Shown here in pieces: positions 36,201 to 45,400 of a DNA stretch of 64,000 bases. The notes below the pieces were generated by a model, which worked only from the letters and a program-made list of their open reading frames with translations, was not told the DNA's origin and did no database searches. The translations under genes and the position numbers were made by a program. Source of the DNA: Actinoplanes derwentensis. Its GTDB lineage: Bacteria; Actinomycetota; Actinomycetes; Mycobacteriales; Micromonosporaceae. The stretch's first letter is position 1. The number at the start of each line of letters is the position of its first letter. The stretch is from contig NZ_LT629758.1 of the NCBI RefSeq assembly GCF_900104725.1, positions 7,526,001 to 7,590,000 of the forward strand. The letters are read 5' to 3'.

Positions 36201-38330
36201 TCAGTTCAGGTAGAACACCACGGCGTCGTCCAGGTCTTCGCGCCGGATGCCCAGGCTGTCCACCGGACGGTCGGTGGCCTCCTCCCACACCGTGCCCTCG
36301 GCCAGGTCGCGCAGCAGCAGGACCTTGGTGACGCCCATCGAGATCAGGTAGTCCGAACTCGCGGCGTCCGGGAAGTTGGCGACCCGGGCCCGGAGTTCGG
36401 TCTGCTGCTGAGCGGCGAAGCCGCCACCACCGTTGGCGACCTGCTGGAACCGCGACGTCGTCCACAACTGCACGGTCTGGTCGGTCAGCTCGGCGGTGGG
36501 CAGGACCAGCATCGGGCCGGGCACCGTGCGCATCGACACCGGCTGGGCCGGGACGATCGGATGTGCCGTCGCGTTCCAGCCCTCCAGGACGACCAGGACC
36601 AGTGGTATCAAGGTGGCCAGGCGCAGCCACGGCCCCGGCCACGGCGGGATCCGCTGGGCGGCGAACTGCTCGGTCCGGCGGACCAGGTCGTCGACGGCAC
36701 CCGCGGCCAGGATCGCCAGCAGCAACGTCACCCAGAGCATCAGGCGGCCGGGGATGCGCTGGTCGAAGGAGGCCGGGAAGTGGCCGAACAACGGCAGATA
36801 GGTCCAGCGGCCGTCGAAGAAGCTCGTGCCCAGGGTGAGGATCACCGCGACCGCCAGGCCGGTGACCAGCGCCAGCCGGTGCCGGAGCCGCCAGACCGAC
36901 AGGAACAGTCCGGCGACCGCCAGCGCGTACAGGGCGAAGCCGGGCAGCAGTGACATCTCGGCGGCCCAGCCCAGCGACTCCCGGGGGACAGCGTGTGCGG
37001 CGCCCCAGATCCGTGACTCGGCCGGTCCGATCAGCAGACTCCGCAGCGGCGGGGAGAAGAAGGTGATCTCCTCGACCCGTGAGCCGGTGTTCAGAGCCCG
37101 GACGTAAGGCAGTGCGATCACCGAGCCGACCGCGATGAACGTCTGCACCCCCAGCGCGTTGACGACGATCAGCCACCAGGCGACGGTCGGCTTCTTCGGT
37201 GGGGCGGGCCGTCGCCGCCTCGCCGACTTGGCGGCTCTGGCACGGGCGGCCGCGGTGACCGGCCGTCGCGGACCGAAGAGCAGCCATCGTCGGCGCCCTT
37301 TCGGCTCCGGTAGCGGGCTCTCCAGCACGTCCACGCGGGTGACGTCGATCTTCGTGGATGTCAGTGCCGGTTCAGCGACCGGGGCCGGCTCTCCCGCTGC
37401 CGCTTTCCGGGTCGCCACCTTCGCGGCTCGGCGGGTGATCATGCGGTGCAGGTGGCGGTACACGGCGGCGACCAGGATGACGATCACGAGCAGGCCCAGC
37501 ACGTACGCGAACGGAATCCCCAGCGAGAATCCCAGCGTGAGCTGCCAGGTCGCCACCAGCCATCCGCCCGCGGCCCAGCCGGCGTGCCGGCGGCCGGGCC
37601 GGAACCCGTACCGCAGGGAGTAGCCGTGTGCGCGTGCGAGCATCGCGAGCGCCACCGGGATGCCACCCGCCGAGATGATGTCGAGGTGGCCCTCCTGCGC
37701 CAGCCGCCAGGGGGCGTAGGCGAACGCGACGGCCGCCACCGCCGCTCCGGTACGCCGGGCGCCGAGCTGGCGCGTCAGGACGTAGGCGCCGAACACCAGC
37801 AGGGCGTGGGCCAGCACGAACAGCACGTTGTACCGGAGGATCGCGGCGGCCGGGCCGGTCCCGATCATCCCGGCGAACGCGTAGCCGACGAGGCTGTCGC
37901 CGAAGGCGAAGCTGAACGGTTCCGGATAGTAGGCGTTCGACTGCCACAACCGGACCGGATTGCTGCTCAGGATGTGCCCGGCCCAGGAGATCTGCCACGC
38001 CTGGCGAGCCGGGTCGCCCAGGTCCTGCGGCAGGGTGTAGAGCGGGTAACGCAGCGCCGGCCAGGTCATCGCCACGGCCAGCAGACAGGACGCGTAGACG
38101 GCCAGGGCGTACTCATGGATGAGTGCCCGCCCGAACCGGCGGGATCCGCGCCGGATCCGCCCCGGCCCCTTGTCCTGGGTGGCGGCGAACGCGGTCCACG
38201 GATCCGGTGGCGAGCCGGGCGGCCGGTCCGTGGGCAGTCTTCGCCGCTGCTTCGGCACCTTGCCGGTCCGCTGTGGAGGTTTCTCCGAAGCGGGCGGCGC
38301 GGTCGCGATCGGCTGCGGCTTCTCGGTCAT
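36201..38330 (-). CDS. Large GT-C-like membrane protein
   Basis: 709 residues from ATG 38330 (GGGGAG upstream). A basic Pro-rich N-terminus of about 75 residues precedes about 12 membrane segments. The first large loop includes LPQDLGDPARQAWQISWAGH and NAYYPEPFSFAFGDSLVGYA, a GT-C/YfhO-like acidic Asp region. A cytoplasmic basic insert (KGRRRWLLFGPRRP, ARARAAKSARRRRPAPP) lies mid-protein. An extracytoplasmic C-terminal domain has SMGVTKVLLLRDLAEGTVW. It probably transfers a sugar from a polyprenyl donor; specificity unknown. Confidence 0.8.
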   Translation of the reverse strand: MTEKPQPIATAPPASEKPPQRTGKVPKQRRRLPTDRPPGSPPDPWTAFAATQDKGPGRIRRGSRRFGRALIHEYALAVYASCLLAVAMTWPALRYPLYTLPQDLGDPARQAWQISWAGHILSSNPVRLWQSNAYYPEPFSFAFGDSLVGYAFAGMIGTGPAAAILRYNVLFVLAHALLVFGAYVLTRQLGARRTGAAVAAVAFAYAPWRLAQEGHLDIISAGGIPVALAMLARAHGYSLRYGFRPGRRHAGWAAGGWLVATWQLTLGFSLGIPFAYVLGLLVIVILVAAVYRHLHRMITRRAAKVATRKAAAGEPAPVAEPALTSTKIDVTRVDVLESPLPEPKGRRRWLLFGPRRPVTAAARARAAKSARRRRPAPPKKPTVAWWLIVVNALGVQTFIAVGSVIALPYVRALNTGSRVEEITFFSPPLRSLLIGPAESRIWGAAHAVPRESLGWAAEMSLLPGFALYALAVAGLFLSVWRLRHRLALVTGLAVAVILTLGTSFFDGRWTYLPLFGHFPASFDQRIPGRLMLWVTLLLAILAAGAVDDLVRRTEQFAAQRIPPWPGPWLRLATLIPLVLVVLEGWNATAHPIVPAQPVSMRTVPGPMLVLPTAELTDQTVQLWTTSRFQQVANGGGGFAAQQQTELRARVANFPDAASSDYLISMGVTKVLLLRDLAEGTVWEEATDRPVDSLGIRREDLDDAVVFYLN

Positions 38331-38352
38331 GACTCTCCCCGGCGGCGGTGCG

Positions 38353-39129
38353 TCAGTTGCCCGCCCGCTCCCGCAGAAGGGCGATGTCGGCGGTCTGACC
38401 CTCCACCCCGCCCGGCGTCTCCACAATGGCCGGAGCCCCGGACGCGCGGATCGCGGCCACCACCAACTCGGGGTCGATCTTCCCATTCCCGAGGTTGTCG
38501 TGCCGGTCCTGACCCGAGTCGAATCCGCCCTTCGAATCGTTGGCGTGGATCAGGTCGATCCGGCCGGTGATCGCCTTGACCCGGTCGACGATGCCGGGCA
38601 GTTCCTCCCCACCGGCGAACGCATGGCACGTGTCCAGGCAGAACCCGGCCCCGAACGAGCCGACCGCCTCCCACAGCCGGGCCAGATCGTCGAACCGGCG
38701 GGCGCACGCGTTGTCGCCGCCGGCCGTGTTCTCGATCAGGATCGGGAGGGGCAGGCCGCCTTCGCTCTCCGCATACTCGAAGGCCTTCCGCCAGTTCGTG
38801 AAACCGTCGGCCAGATCGGCGCCCTTGCCGACGTGGCCGCCGTGCACGATCAGACCTTTCGCACCCAACTCGGCAGCGGCCCGGGCGTGCGCCATCAGCA
38901 GTTTGCGGCTGGGGATGCGGATGCGGTTGTTGGGGGAGGCGACGTTCACGATGTAGGGCGCGTGCACGTAGACGTCCACCTCGGAGGCCCGGATCAGTGC
39001 GGCGTCCTCGCGTGGTTTGGGGGAGTTGTATTTCTGTGGGTCGGTCAGGAAGAACTGCACCGCCTCGGCGCCACGGGCGGCGGCCTCGGCCAGCGGGTCG
39101 GCTTGATCGACATGGGCTCCGATGCGCAT
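38353..39129 (-). CDS. nfo: Endonuclease IV (AP endonuclease, AP_endonuc_2 fold)
   Basis: 258 residues, short Nfo-type TIM barrel. Starts MRIGAHVDQADPLAEAAARG, then VYVHAPYIVNVASPNN, LIVHGGHVGKG, ILIENTAGGDNACARRF, GFCLDTCHAFAGGEELPG, and LIHANDSKGGFDSGQDRHDN, with IVETPG near the end. The His, Glu and Asp metal ligands of endonuclease IV are at the expected places. It cleaves DNA at abasic sites. It lies 22 bp upstream of the GT-C-like gene on the same strand. Confidence 0.88.
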   Translation of the reverse strand: MRIGAHVDQADPLAEAAARGAEAVQFFLTDPQKYNSPKPREDAALIRASEVDVYVHAPYIVNVASPNNRIRIPSRKLLMAHARAAAELGAKGLIVHGGHVGKGADLADGFTNWRKAFEYAESEGGLPLPILIENTAGGDNACARRFDDLARLWEAVGSFGAGFCLDTCHAFAGGEELPGIVDRVKAITGRIDLIHANDSKGGFDSGQDRHDNLGNGKIDPELVVAAIRASGAPAIVETPGGVEGQTADIALLRERAGN

Positions 39130-39259
39130 GGGAGGAGCCTACGACGCGGGTACGACGGTTTCCCCTCGCGTCACCGGGCTCGTCCACCCGTCGTTACCCC
39201 CGGTGATCCGACTGGACGGAACGCCGGCTCTTGATCGGCGGTGAACTGGGGGATGACGC

Positions 39260-40297
39260 ATGTCGCGACGGTTCCGACACCGGATGACGGCACTGGGGCT
39301 GAGCGGGCTCATCCTCGGTGCACCGTTTCTCCTCAGTGGGACCGCGAGCGCCGGACAGCCCGGTGGCGACGGCCGTCAGGTCAGTTTCGGCGGCGGTGGC
39401 GTGTTCGGCCTGTCCTGTGGTTCCCAGCCGAGCGTCGAGGCGATGACGGTCCCGGCCGGCAGCGTGGTCCGGGTGGTCAACCGGACCGGGCACGCCGCGA
39501 AGCTCCGGCTCGACGGTTCGCCGCGGGGGACGATCCCGGCGGACGGCGTGGCCGAGGTGGTCTTCCGTCGCGGGGCCACTCCGGTGCTGCTGACGCCGGT
39601 CTGCGCGTTCGGCGCGGACGAGGGGCTGCCGGTGCTGGTCACGACCGCTCCGTCGGCCGTCGCCGAGGACCCGGATCCGAAACCCGGAGCTCCGGGGGAC
39701 GGCGCCGCCACGATCATCTCCAAGTCGGCCGGCAAGGCTTCGCCCTCGCGTACCGCCGCGGGCTCCCGACGGACCGCCACGGCCTCTCGCCCGGCTCGTA
39801 CCGCCAAGAAGGACTCCCGTCGCGGCGCCCGGCGCCCGGCTGAGCCGGCCCCGGCGACATCCGTGCGGACCGCGACCACCGCGGCGCAGCCGGAACCCCG
39901 GGACGACGTCACCGCCAGGCTGAAGACCAGACCCAAACCCCGGCCAGGACCCATTGCCGGTACGGGGGACGAAGCGCCCGCCTTCACCGGCATGCCCCCG
40001 GGCGGCCGGGCGGCGTTCCTGCCCGGCACGTCGGCCGGTTCGGAGGCCCCGTACCAGGCCGGAGTGGTGCCGCCGTTCACCGAGACGGATTACGTGGCGG
40101 CCCTGGGACTGGAGCCCGAGACGGGTGGGCCGTCGGATCTCGGCTCGGCCGCGTCGGTCACGATGGTCGGGCGGATCGAGGACGGACCTCCGGTGGGGCT
40201 GCTCGCGCTGACCGCCGTGGTCTGCGTACTCGGCGTAGCGACTGCGGCAATTCGGTCAATTGTGTCACAACGTGCATCTCGTACAAATATGGCGTAA
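39260..40297 (+). CDS. Secreted/anchored hypothetical protein upstream of rpsF
   Basis: 345 residues (GGGGGAT before ATG 39260). An N-terminal signal peptide (LGLSGLILGAPFLLSGTASA) precedes a beta-rich domain with two Cys (FGLSCGSQPSVEAMTVPAGS, LLTPVCAFGADEG), which looks like a cupredoxin or lipid-binding fold without obvious copper ligands. A long Pro/Thr/Arg disordered stretch and a C-terminal membrane segment (GLLALTAVVCVLGVATAAI) follow, with a short basic tail. So it is probably a wall-spanning protein anchored in the membrane. Function unknown. Confidence 0.75.
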   Translation: MSRRFRHRMTALGLSGLILGAPFLLSGTASAGQPGGDGRQVSFGGGGVFGLSCGSQPSVEAMTVPAGSVVRVVNRTGHAAKLRLDGSPRGTIPADGVAEVVFRRGATPVLLTPVCAFGADEGLPVLVTTAPSAVAEDPDPKPGAPGDGAATIISKSAGKASPSRTAAGSRRTATASRPARTAKKDSRRGARRPAEPAPATSVRTATTAAQPEPRDDVTARLKTRPKPRPGPIAGTGDEAPAFTGMPPGGRAAFLPGTSAGSEAPYQAGVVPPFTETDYVAALGLEPETGGPSDLGSAASVTMVGRIEDGPPVGLLALTAVVCVLGVATAAIRSIVSQRASRTNMA

Positions 40298-40408
40298 GGT
40301 GGCTTTTGAAAGCTCCGCGGGGCGGACGTGCCCAACCTCATCGGTGTGGTCGTTCCTCCCCAGGTCCCACCCAACGAATCGGGCCGGACGTCCCGCGGCT
40401 TAACGATG

Positions 40409-40446
40409 ACGACGGCCCCGTCCACGGACGGGGCCGTCGTTTTTGG
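40409..40446 (+). terminator. Rho-independent terminator before the rpsF leader
   Basis: A 15-bp stem ACGACGGCCCCGTCC with a 2-base centre (effectively a smaller stem with a larger loop) and a T-run at 40440-40444. Confidence 0.85.
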
Positions 40447-40493
40447 GTCACGGGCCGGACCTGGGTATGCTGGCTCGGTTCGCAGTGTGTTCG

Positions 40494-40584
40494 CCGTGGG
40501 CGCTACTCACCCACGGTTTATTTCTGCGTGCGACACAAGACCTCCTGCCACGGAAATTCCGTGGCCGCATAGCCCACAGGAGGT
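40494..40584 (+). ncRNA. rpsF 5' leader with Shine-Dalgarno sequestering stem (S6:S18-type autoregulation candidate)
   Basis: Upstream of rpsF a hairpin CCGTGGG/CCCACGG (40494-40516) is followed by ACCTCCTG (40540-40547). That is the exact complement of CAGGAGGT (40577-40584), which contains the rpsF Shine-Dalgarno sequence. Between them lies a second perfect hairpin GCCACGG-AAATT-CCGTGGC (40547-40565). Pairing would hide the ribosome-binding site. The layout resembles S6:S18 leader motifs that autoregulate rpsF; the identity is inferred. Confidence 0.55.
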
Positions 40585-40593
40585 GAGAACGTC

Positions 40594-40884
40594 TTGCGTC
40601 ATTACGAACTCATGGTGATCCTCGACCCTTCGCTCGAGGAGCGCACCGTTGCTCCGTCGCTCGACCAGTACCTGAACGTGATCAGGACCGCGGGTGGCTC
40701 GGTGGAGAAGCTCGACGTCTGGGGCCGTCGCCGGCTCTCGTTCGAGATCAACAAAAAGGCTGAGGGCATCTACGCGGTCGTTGACCTGCAGGCGACGCCC
40801 GAGGCCGTGGCCGAGCTGGACCGTCAGCTCCGGCTCAACGAGTCCATCCTGCGCACCAAGGTCATCCGTCCCGAGACCCGCTGA
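40594..40884 (+). CDS. rpsF: 30S ribosomal protein S6
   Basis: 96 residues starting at TTG ([20 protein letters not shown]) with GGAGGTGAG upstream. Typical S6: [20 protein letters not shown] and [13 protein letters not shown]. First gene of the S6-SSB-S18-L9 operon. Its ribosome-binding site is complementary to a segment of the leader just upstream. Confidence 0.96.
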   Translation: MRHYELMVILDPSLEERTVAPSLDQYLNVIRTAGGSVEKLDVWGRRRLSFEINKKAEGIYAVVDLQATPEAVAELDRQLRLNESILRTKVIRPETR

Positions 40885-40950
40885 GGCGTTTTTTGTCAGA
40901 GGGTCCTGAGACCCTTTGCGTCAACGACTTGAGCGGCGAGGAGAAGTTTC

Positions 40951-41562
40951 ATGGCTGGAGAAACCGTAATCACGGTTGTTGGCAACCTCGTCAACGACCC
41001 TGAGCTGCGCTACACCAACTCCGGTGCGGCTGTCGCCACGTTCCGCGTCGCTTCGACGCCGCGGACGCTGGACCGGCAGTCGGGCGAGTGGAAAGACGGC
41101 GAGCCACTCTTCCTCACCTGCAACATCTGGCGTGAGGCCGCGGAGCACTGCACCGAGTCGCTGCAGCGTGGCGCCCGGGTGATTGTGCAGGGCCGGTTGC
41201 GGCAGCGGTCTTACGACACCAAAGAGGGAGAGAAGCGCACCGTCTACGAGCTCGAGGTCGACGAGATCGGCCCGTCACTGCGCTACGCCACGGCGAAGGT
41301 GCAGAAGGCGAGCAGGTCCGGTGGCGGCGGGGGTGGCTTCGGCAACTCCAGCGGCGGCTTCGGTTCCGGTGGTGGCGGCGGCGGTGGCAACCGGCAGTCC
41401 GGGGGCAACAGCAACTCCGGCGGCGGTGGTCGTGGCGGTAACAACGACTTCGCCGACGACCCCTGGGCGACGGCGGCCCCGGCTTCCAGTGGCAACCGCT
41501 CCGGCGGTGGCAATGGTGCCGGCGGTGGCAACTCCTCGTTCGACGACGAGCCTCCCTTCTGA
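40951..41562 (+). CDS. ssb: Single-stranded DNA-binding protein
   Basis: 203 residues. OB fold at the N-terminus ([80 protein letters not shown]). The second half is a Gly/Ser/Asn-rich disordered tail ending SSFDDEPPF, the conserved acidic tip that recruits replication and repair proteins. It covers ssDNA in replication. A 6-bp hairpin (40900-40915) lies between rpsF and ssb. Confidence 0.96.
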   Translation: MAGETVITVVGNLVNDPELRYTNSGAAVATFRVASTPRTLDRQSGEWKDGEPLFLTCNIWREAAEHCTESLQRGARVIVQGRLRQRSYDTKEGEKRTVYELEVDEIGPSLRYATAKVQKASRSGGGGGGFGNSSGGFGSGGGGGGGNRQSGGNSNSGGGGRGGNNDFADDPWATAAPASSGNRSGGGNGAGGGNSSFDDEPPF

Positions 41563-41602
41563 GCCCACGGGCTCTTCAGGATCACAAACAGGAGTTTGAG
41601 CA

Positions 41603-41842
41603 ATGGCTAAGGCTGCGGCGCTTCGCAAGCCGAAGAAGAAGGTGAACCCGCTCGACAAGGACGGGATCACCTACATCGACTACAAGGACACCGCTCTCCT
41701 GCGGAAGTTCATCTCCGACCGCGGCAAGATTCGTGCCCGCCGCGTCACCGGTGTGACCTCCCAGCAGCAGCGTCAGATCGCCCGTGCCGTCAAGAACGCC
41801 CGTGAGATGGCGCTCCTGCCGTACACGGCCACGGCTCGCTGA
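41603..41842 (+). CDS. rpsR: 30S ribosomal protein S18 (zinc-independent form)
   Basis: 79 residues: [60 protein letters not shown] and LLPYT. No cysteine is present, so this is the non-zinc (C-minus) version. Actinobacteria usually also have a zinc-containing copy elsewhere. Third gene of the S6 operon, 40 bp after ssb. Confidence 0.96.
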   Translation: MAKAAALRKPKKKVNPLDKDGITYIDYKDTALLRKFISDRGKIRARRVTGVTSQQQRQIARAVKNAREMALLPYTATAR

Positions 41843-41856
41843 GAGGGGGCACCGAG

Positions 41857-42306
41857 ATGAAGATCATCCTTACTCAGGAAGTTTCCGGCCTCGGCACCCC
41901 CGGCGACATCGTCGAGGTGAAGAACGGTTACGGCCGTAACTACCTTCTCCCCCAGGGGTTCGCGATTCTGTGGACCAAGGGCGCGGAGAAGCAGGTCGTC
42001 GTGATCAAGCGGGCCCGCGAGGCTCGTGAGATCCGTGACCTGGGCCAGGCCAACGAGGTCAAGGGACAGCTGTCCGGCCTCAAGGTCACGCTGAAGGCGC
42101 GCTCCGGCACCGGTGGCCGCCTGTTCGGCTCGATCACCCCGGCCGAGATCGTCGACGCGGTCAAGGTCGCGGGCGGTCCGGCTCTCGACCGCCGTCGTCT
42201 CGAGCTCCCTGGTCACATCAAGACCACGGGTTCGTACAACGTGCAGGTCCGGCTCCACCCCGAGGTGACCGCGACGTTCCCCGTGAACGTGGTGGCTGCC
42301 AAGTAG
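41857..42306 (+). CDS. rplI: 50S ribosomal protein L9
   Basis: 149 residues: [36 protein letters not shown], a helical linker, and the C-terminal domain [16 protein letters not shown] through [13 protein letters not shown]. Both RNA-binding domains are complete. Last gene of the S6-SSB-S18-L9 operon, 14 bp after rpsR. Confidence 0.96.
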   Translation: MKIILTQEVSGLGTPGDIVEVKNGYGRNYLLPQGFAILWTKGAEKQVVVIKRAREAREIRDLGQANEVKGQLSGLKVTLKARSGTGGRLFGSITPAEIVDAVKVAGGPALDRRRLELPGHIKTTGSYNVQVRLHPEVTATFPVNVVAAK

Positions 42307-42323
42307 TCTCCGACTACGCGCAC

Positions 42324-42358
42324 AACGGCGCGCTGGGCCTCTGGCCTGGCGCGCCGTT
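42324..42358. terminator. Hairpin after rplI
   Basis: A 10-bp stem AACGGCGCGC with a 15-base loop and complement at 42349-42358. It serves the converging rplI and giant repeat gene. Weak T content. Confidence 0.6.
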
Positions 42359-42453
42359 CGTGTTCCCACGGCCTCGTTGCCTCCGGCCTCGCTGCTTCAC
42401 GAGCGGCCGCCCGGGCGTCGGGCTCACGAGCGGCCGTCGGGGCGCCGGCCGCG

Positions 42454-45400
42454 CTAGCTGAGGCTGTTGCCGCTGATGGCGGAGCTGAGCACGGTGGCCA
42501 GGCCGCCACCCACGACCGCGGCGGCCAGGCCGACACTCGCCGACTTCCAGGCCGTCGTGATCGAGCGCAGGCCGTAGGCGAGCATCATGCTCACGACCAG
42601 GGCGATACCGAACCCGGGAGCGGCGTCGGTGAGCGTGTTCAGCGCGTTGGTGCGCTGGCCGGAGTCGAGCAGCAGAATGCCGACGCCGAAGAGCACGACC
42701 GGGATGCCGTACCAGACAGCGGTGTAACCGACCGCGGCCAGCGGGCTGCCGGTCTCTTCCTCTTCCTCGTCGTCATCCGGATCGAGCAGGTCGCCCGGCG
42801 CCGTGCTGGTCGTGAAGTAGTCGTCACTGACCGGCCGGCGCTCGTACGAACCGGTGCCCTGGAACGCGCCGGTGGAACGCCGCGGCGGCCAGGAGGTGTC
42901 CTCCTCGACAGCAAGAGCCGTCCCGCCCCCGGAGGGCAGGGCATCCGCCGCGCCGGCGCCGGGCGCCAGGGAGATCACCGAAGTGGCACTCAGGGCCAGA
43001 TTCGACGTTCCGTCGACCGAGGCTGAGCCACTTGGCCGAAAGGGAGGAAAGTCCGACGTGCTGTAACGGCGGGACTCGCCCTCGGTGGGTTCTCCAGACA
43101 ACTGTCGACGCCAGTCGGTCTCACCGTCCTGCCCGGCGCCCGCGCTGCGATAGTCGGCACCGCGCCGGTCGGCGCGTTCAGCGGCGAGCCAGTCCGCCAG
43201 AGGCGGGCGGCCACCGAATCCACCACCAGCAGGCGGCGGGTCGTCACGATCGTCGTAGCCGCGCCGTGCGGGCGGCTGCTCACTGAGCGGATCCGGCCAG
43301 CGTGCGGTCAGCTCGTCAGCCGCCGGGCCGTAAGCGGGTTTCTGCTGCTCGGTCCAGCTAGGTGCGGCACTTCCAGCCGGCAGTTCCCGAGCCCCGTACG
43401 CGGGACGGCCCGGCTCGGCCTGCTCCGGCCGACGGGATCCGCCACCGCCCGGCGCGTCGTAGCCGGGCGACTGGGACGGGATCCGGGGCCCGCCGTACGA
43501 CGGCCCCTGCTGCTGTTCCTGGTCGCGCCACGCCGGGCCGCTGACCGGCCGGGCCGGCTGATTCCAGGAGGGCTCGCCACCGGGCCGCTGCGCAGGCGGC
43601 CGACGGTCCGGTTCGGCCCGCGACGGGTCCGGTCGCCGCTCCTGGTCCGACCACGAGGAATCAGTGCCAGGAGCGCCGTAGGCGGCTCGCTGCGCGCTTT
43701 GCTGCCCCCGCTCCTGATCCGCCCATGCCGGGCTGCTGACGGGCCGCTGAGGGCGCTCTTGGTCGTCCCATGAGGGGCCGCCGGATCGCTGCTGCCGGTC
43801 CTGGCGTTCCTGGTCGGCCCACGAGCTGCCACCGGATCGGTCCGGCCGTTCCTGGTCCGCCCAGGAAGGCCCGCCGGATCGGTCCTGCCGGTCCGGGCGT
43901 TCCTGGTCGGCCCACGAAGGCGCGTTGCCGGGGCGCTGCTGCCGTTCCTGGTCGGCCCATGACGGGGCCGCGGACGACGCGGGAGCCACCGGAGACGGGT
44001 TGCTGTCGCCGTACGCCGACGGTCCTGCCGGTAGCTCTCGCTGCGGACCGCCGAAAGCGGGCCGCTGAGGCTGCGCGGACGGTCCGGCCGGAAGTTCTCG
44101 CTGCGGACCGCCGAAAGCGGGCCGCTGAGGCTGTGCCGGCGGTCCGGCCGGAAGTTCCCGGGCACTACCGAACCCGCTGCGCCGCTGCTGCGGAGGCGGG
44201 TAGGACTGCTCGTAACCCGACGGCTCCTGCTGCCACCGGGGGTCGTCAGCGGGCGACTCGTCCTGGTAGCCGGAACGGCGCGGATCGGGGTCCTGCCACT
44301 GCGGCGGCCGGGGACCGGGACGCCCGCCATCGGGCGACGGGTACTCCTCGGGAGCGCCACCGCGACGACGGCCTGACCGGGGCTCGGGTTCGGACCGCCA
44401 GGACTCGGCGCCCATCGGCTCATCGAAACGCTGCGGCCCCGGACCGGCGTCACCGGCACGCCGACGGCCGGCGGGATCCTCGCCGCGCCAGCCGGTCGGT
44501 TCCTCGCCACGGCGGCGACGGCCATCGTCGGGCGGGCCGGGAAGTGCGCCGGGGCCGGGCATGGCGCTCCGGGGCCGGTTGCCGGGCATGTCGCCGGACG
44601 GCGCGTTGTTCGGAACGGCGCTGGTCGGCCAGCCTGGACCACCATCGGCCCGGGCATCGGGCATCGGGCCGCCGGGTACACCGCCGGACGGCTCGCCCCG
44701 GCGGGCGCGTCGGCCGGTCGGCTCCTCCTCGGGCTCCGGGGCGGGCTTGACGGCATCGCGGCGAGCCGCCTCGGCACGCCACGCCAGCACTCGGGGGTCG
44801 TCCTCGGCGCGGCTCCACTGGCCGGTGTCCGGGTCCCGGGTCCAGTTGCTGGTGTCCTGATCGCCGTCCCATGAGGCGGTGTCCTCACGCCAGTTGGTCG
44901 GGTTGGCGTTGTACCGCGGGCGGCTCTGTCCCGGACCACGTTTCGCACCGGCCTCCCGGCGCCCGGTGTCCTCAGGACGCCCCAGGTCGGTGCGGGAGCG
45001 GTCGGGCCGCCCTAGATCAGTCCGGGACTGGTCGATTCGGGACTGGTCGGGGCGCGACAGGTCACCGCGTGACAAATCCGCACGTGACAGGTCAGCACGT
45101 GACAGCTCAGCACGTGACAGGTCCGCGCGAGATTGGTCCGCGCGAGATTGGTCCGCGCGGGAGAGGTCCGCGCGGGAGAGGTCCGCGCGTGACAAATCGG
45201 TGCGGGACAGGTCCGCGCGGGATTGGTCGGCGCGGGATGGGTCTGTGCGGGAGAGGTCGGCGCGGGCGGGCTCGGGGCGGGTCTCCTCGGCGCGGCGGCG
45301 GTCGCGGCGTGACGGCGTGCCGGACCGGGTGCCCCAGCTCGGCGCTGCCGGGCCGTCCCCGGGCCCGGAGAAGGCCGTGATGTTGCCGGTGTCGGTGTGC

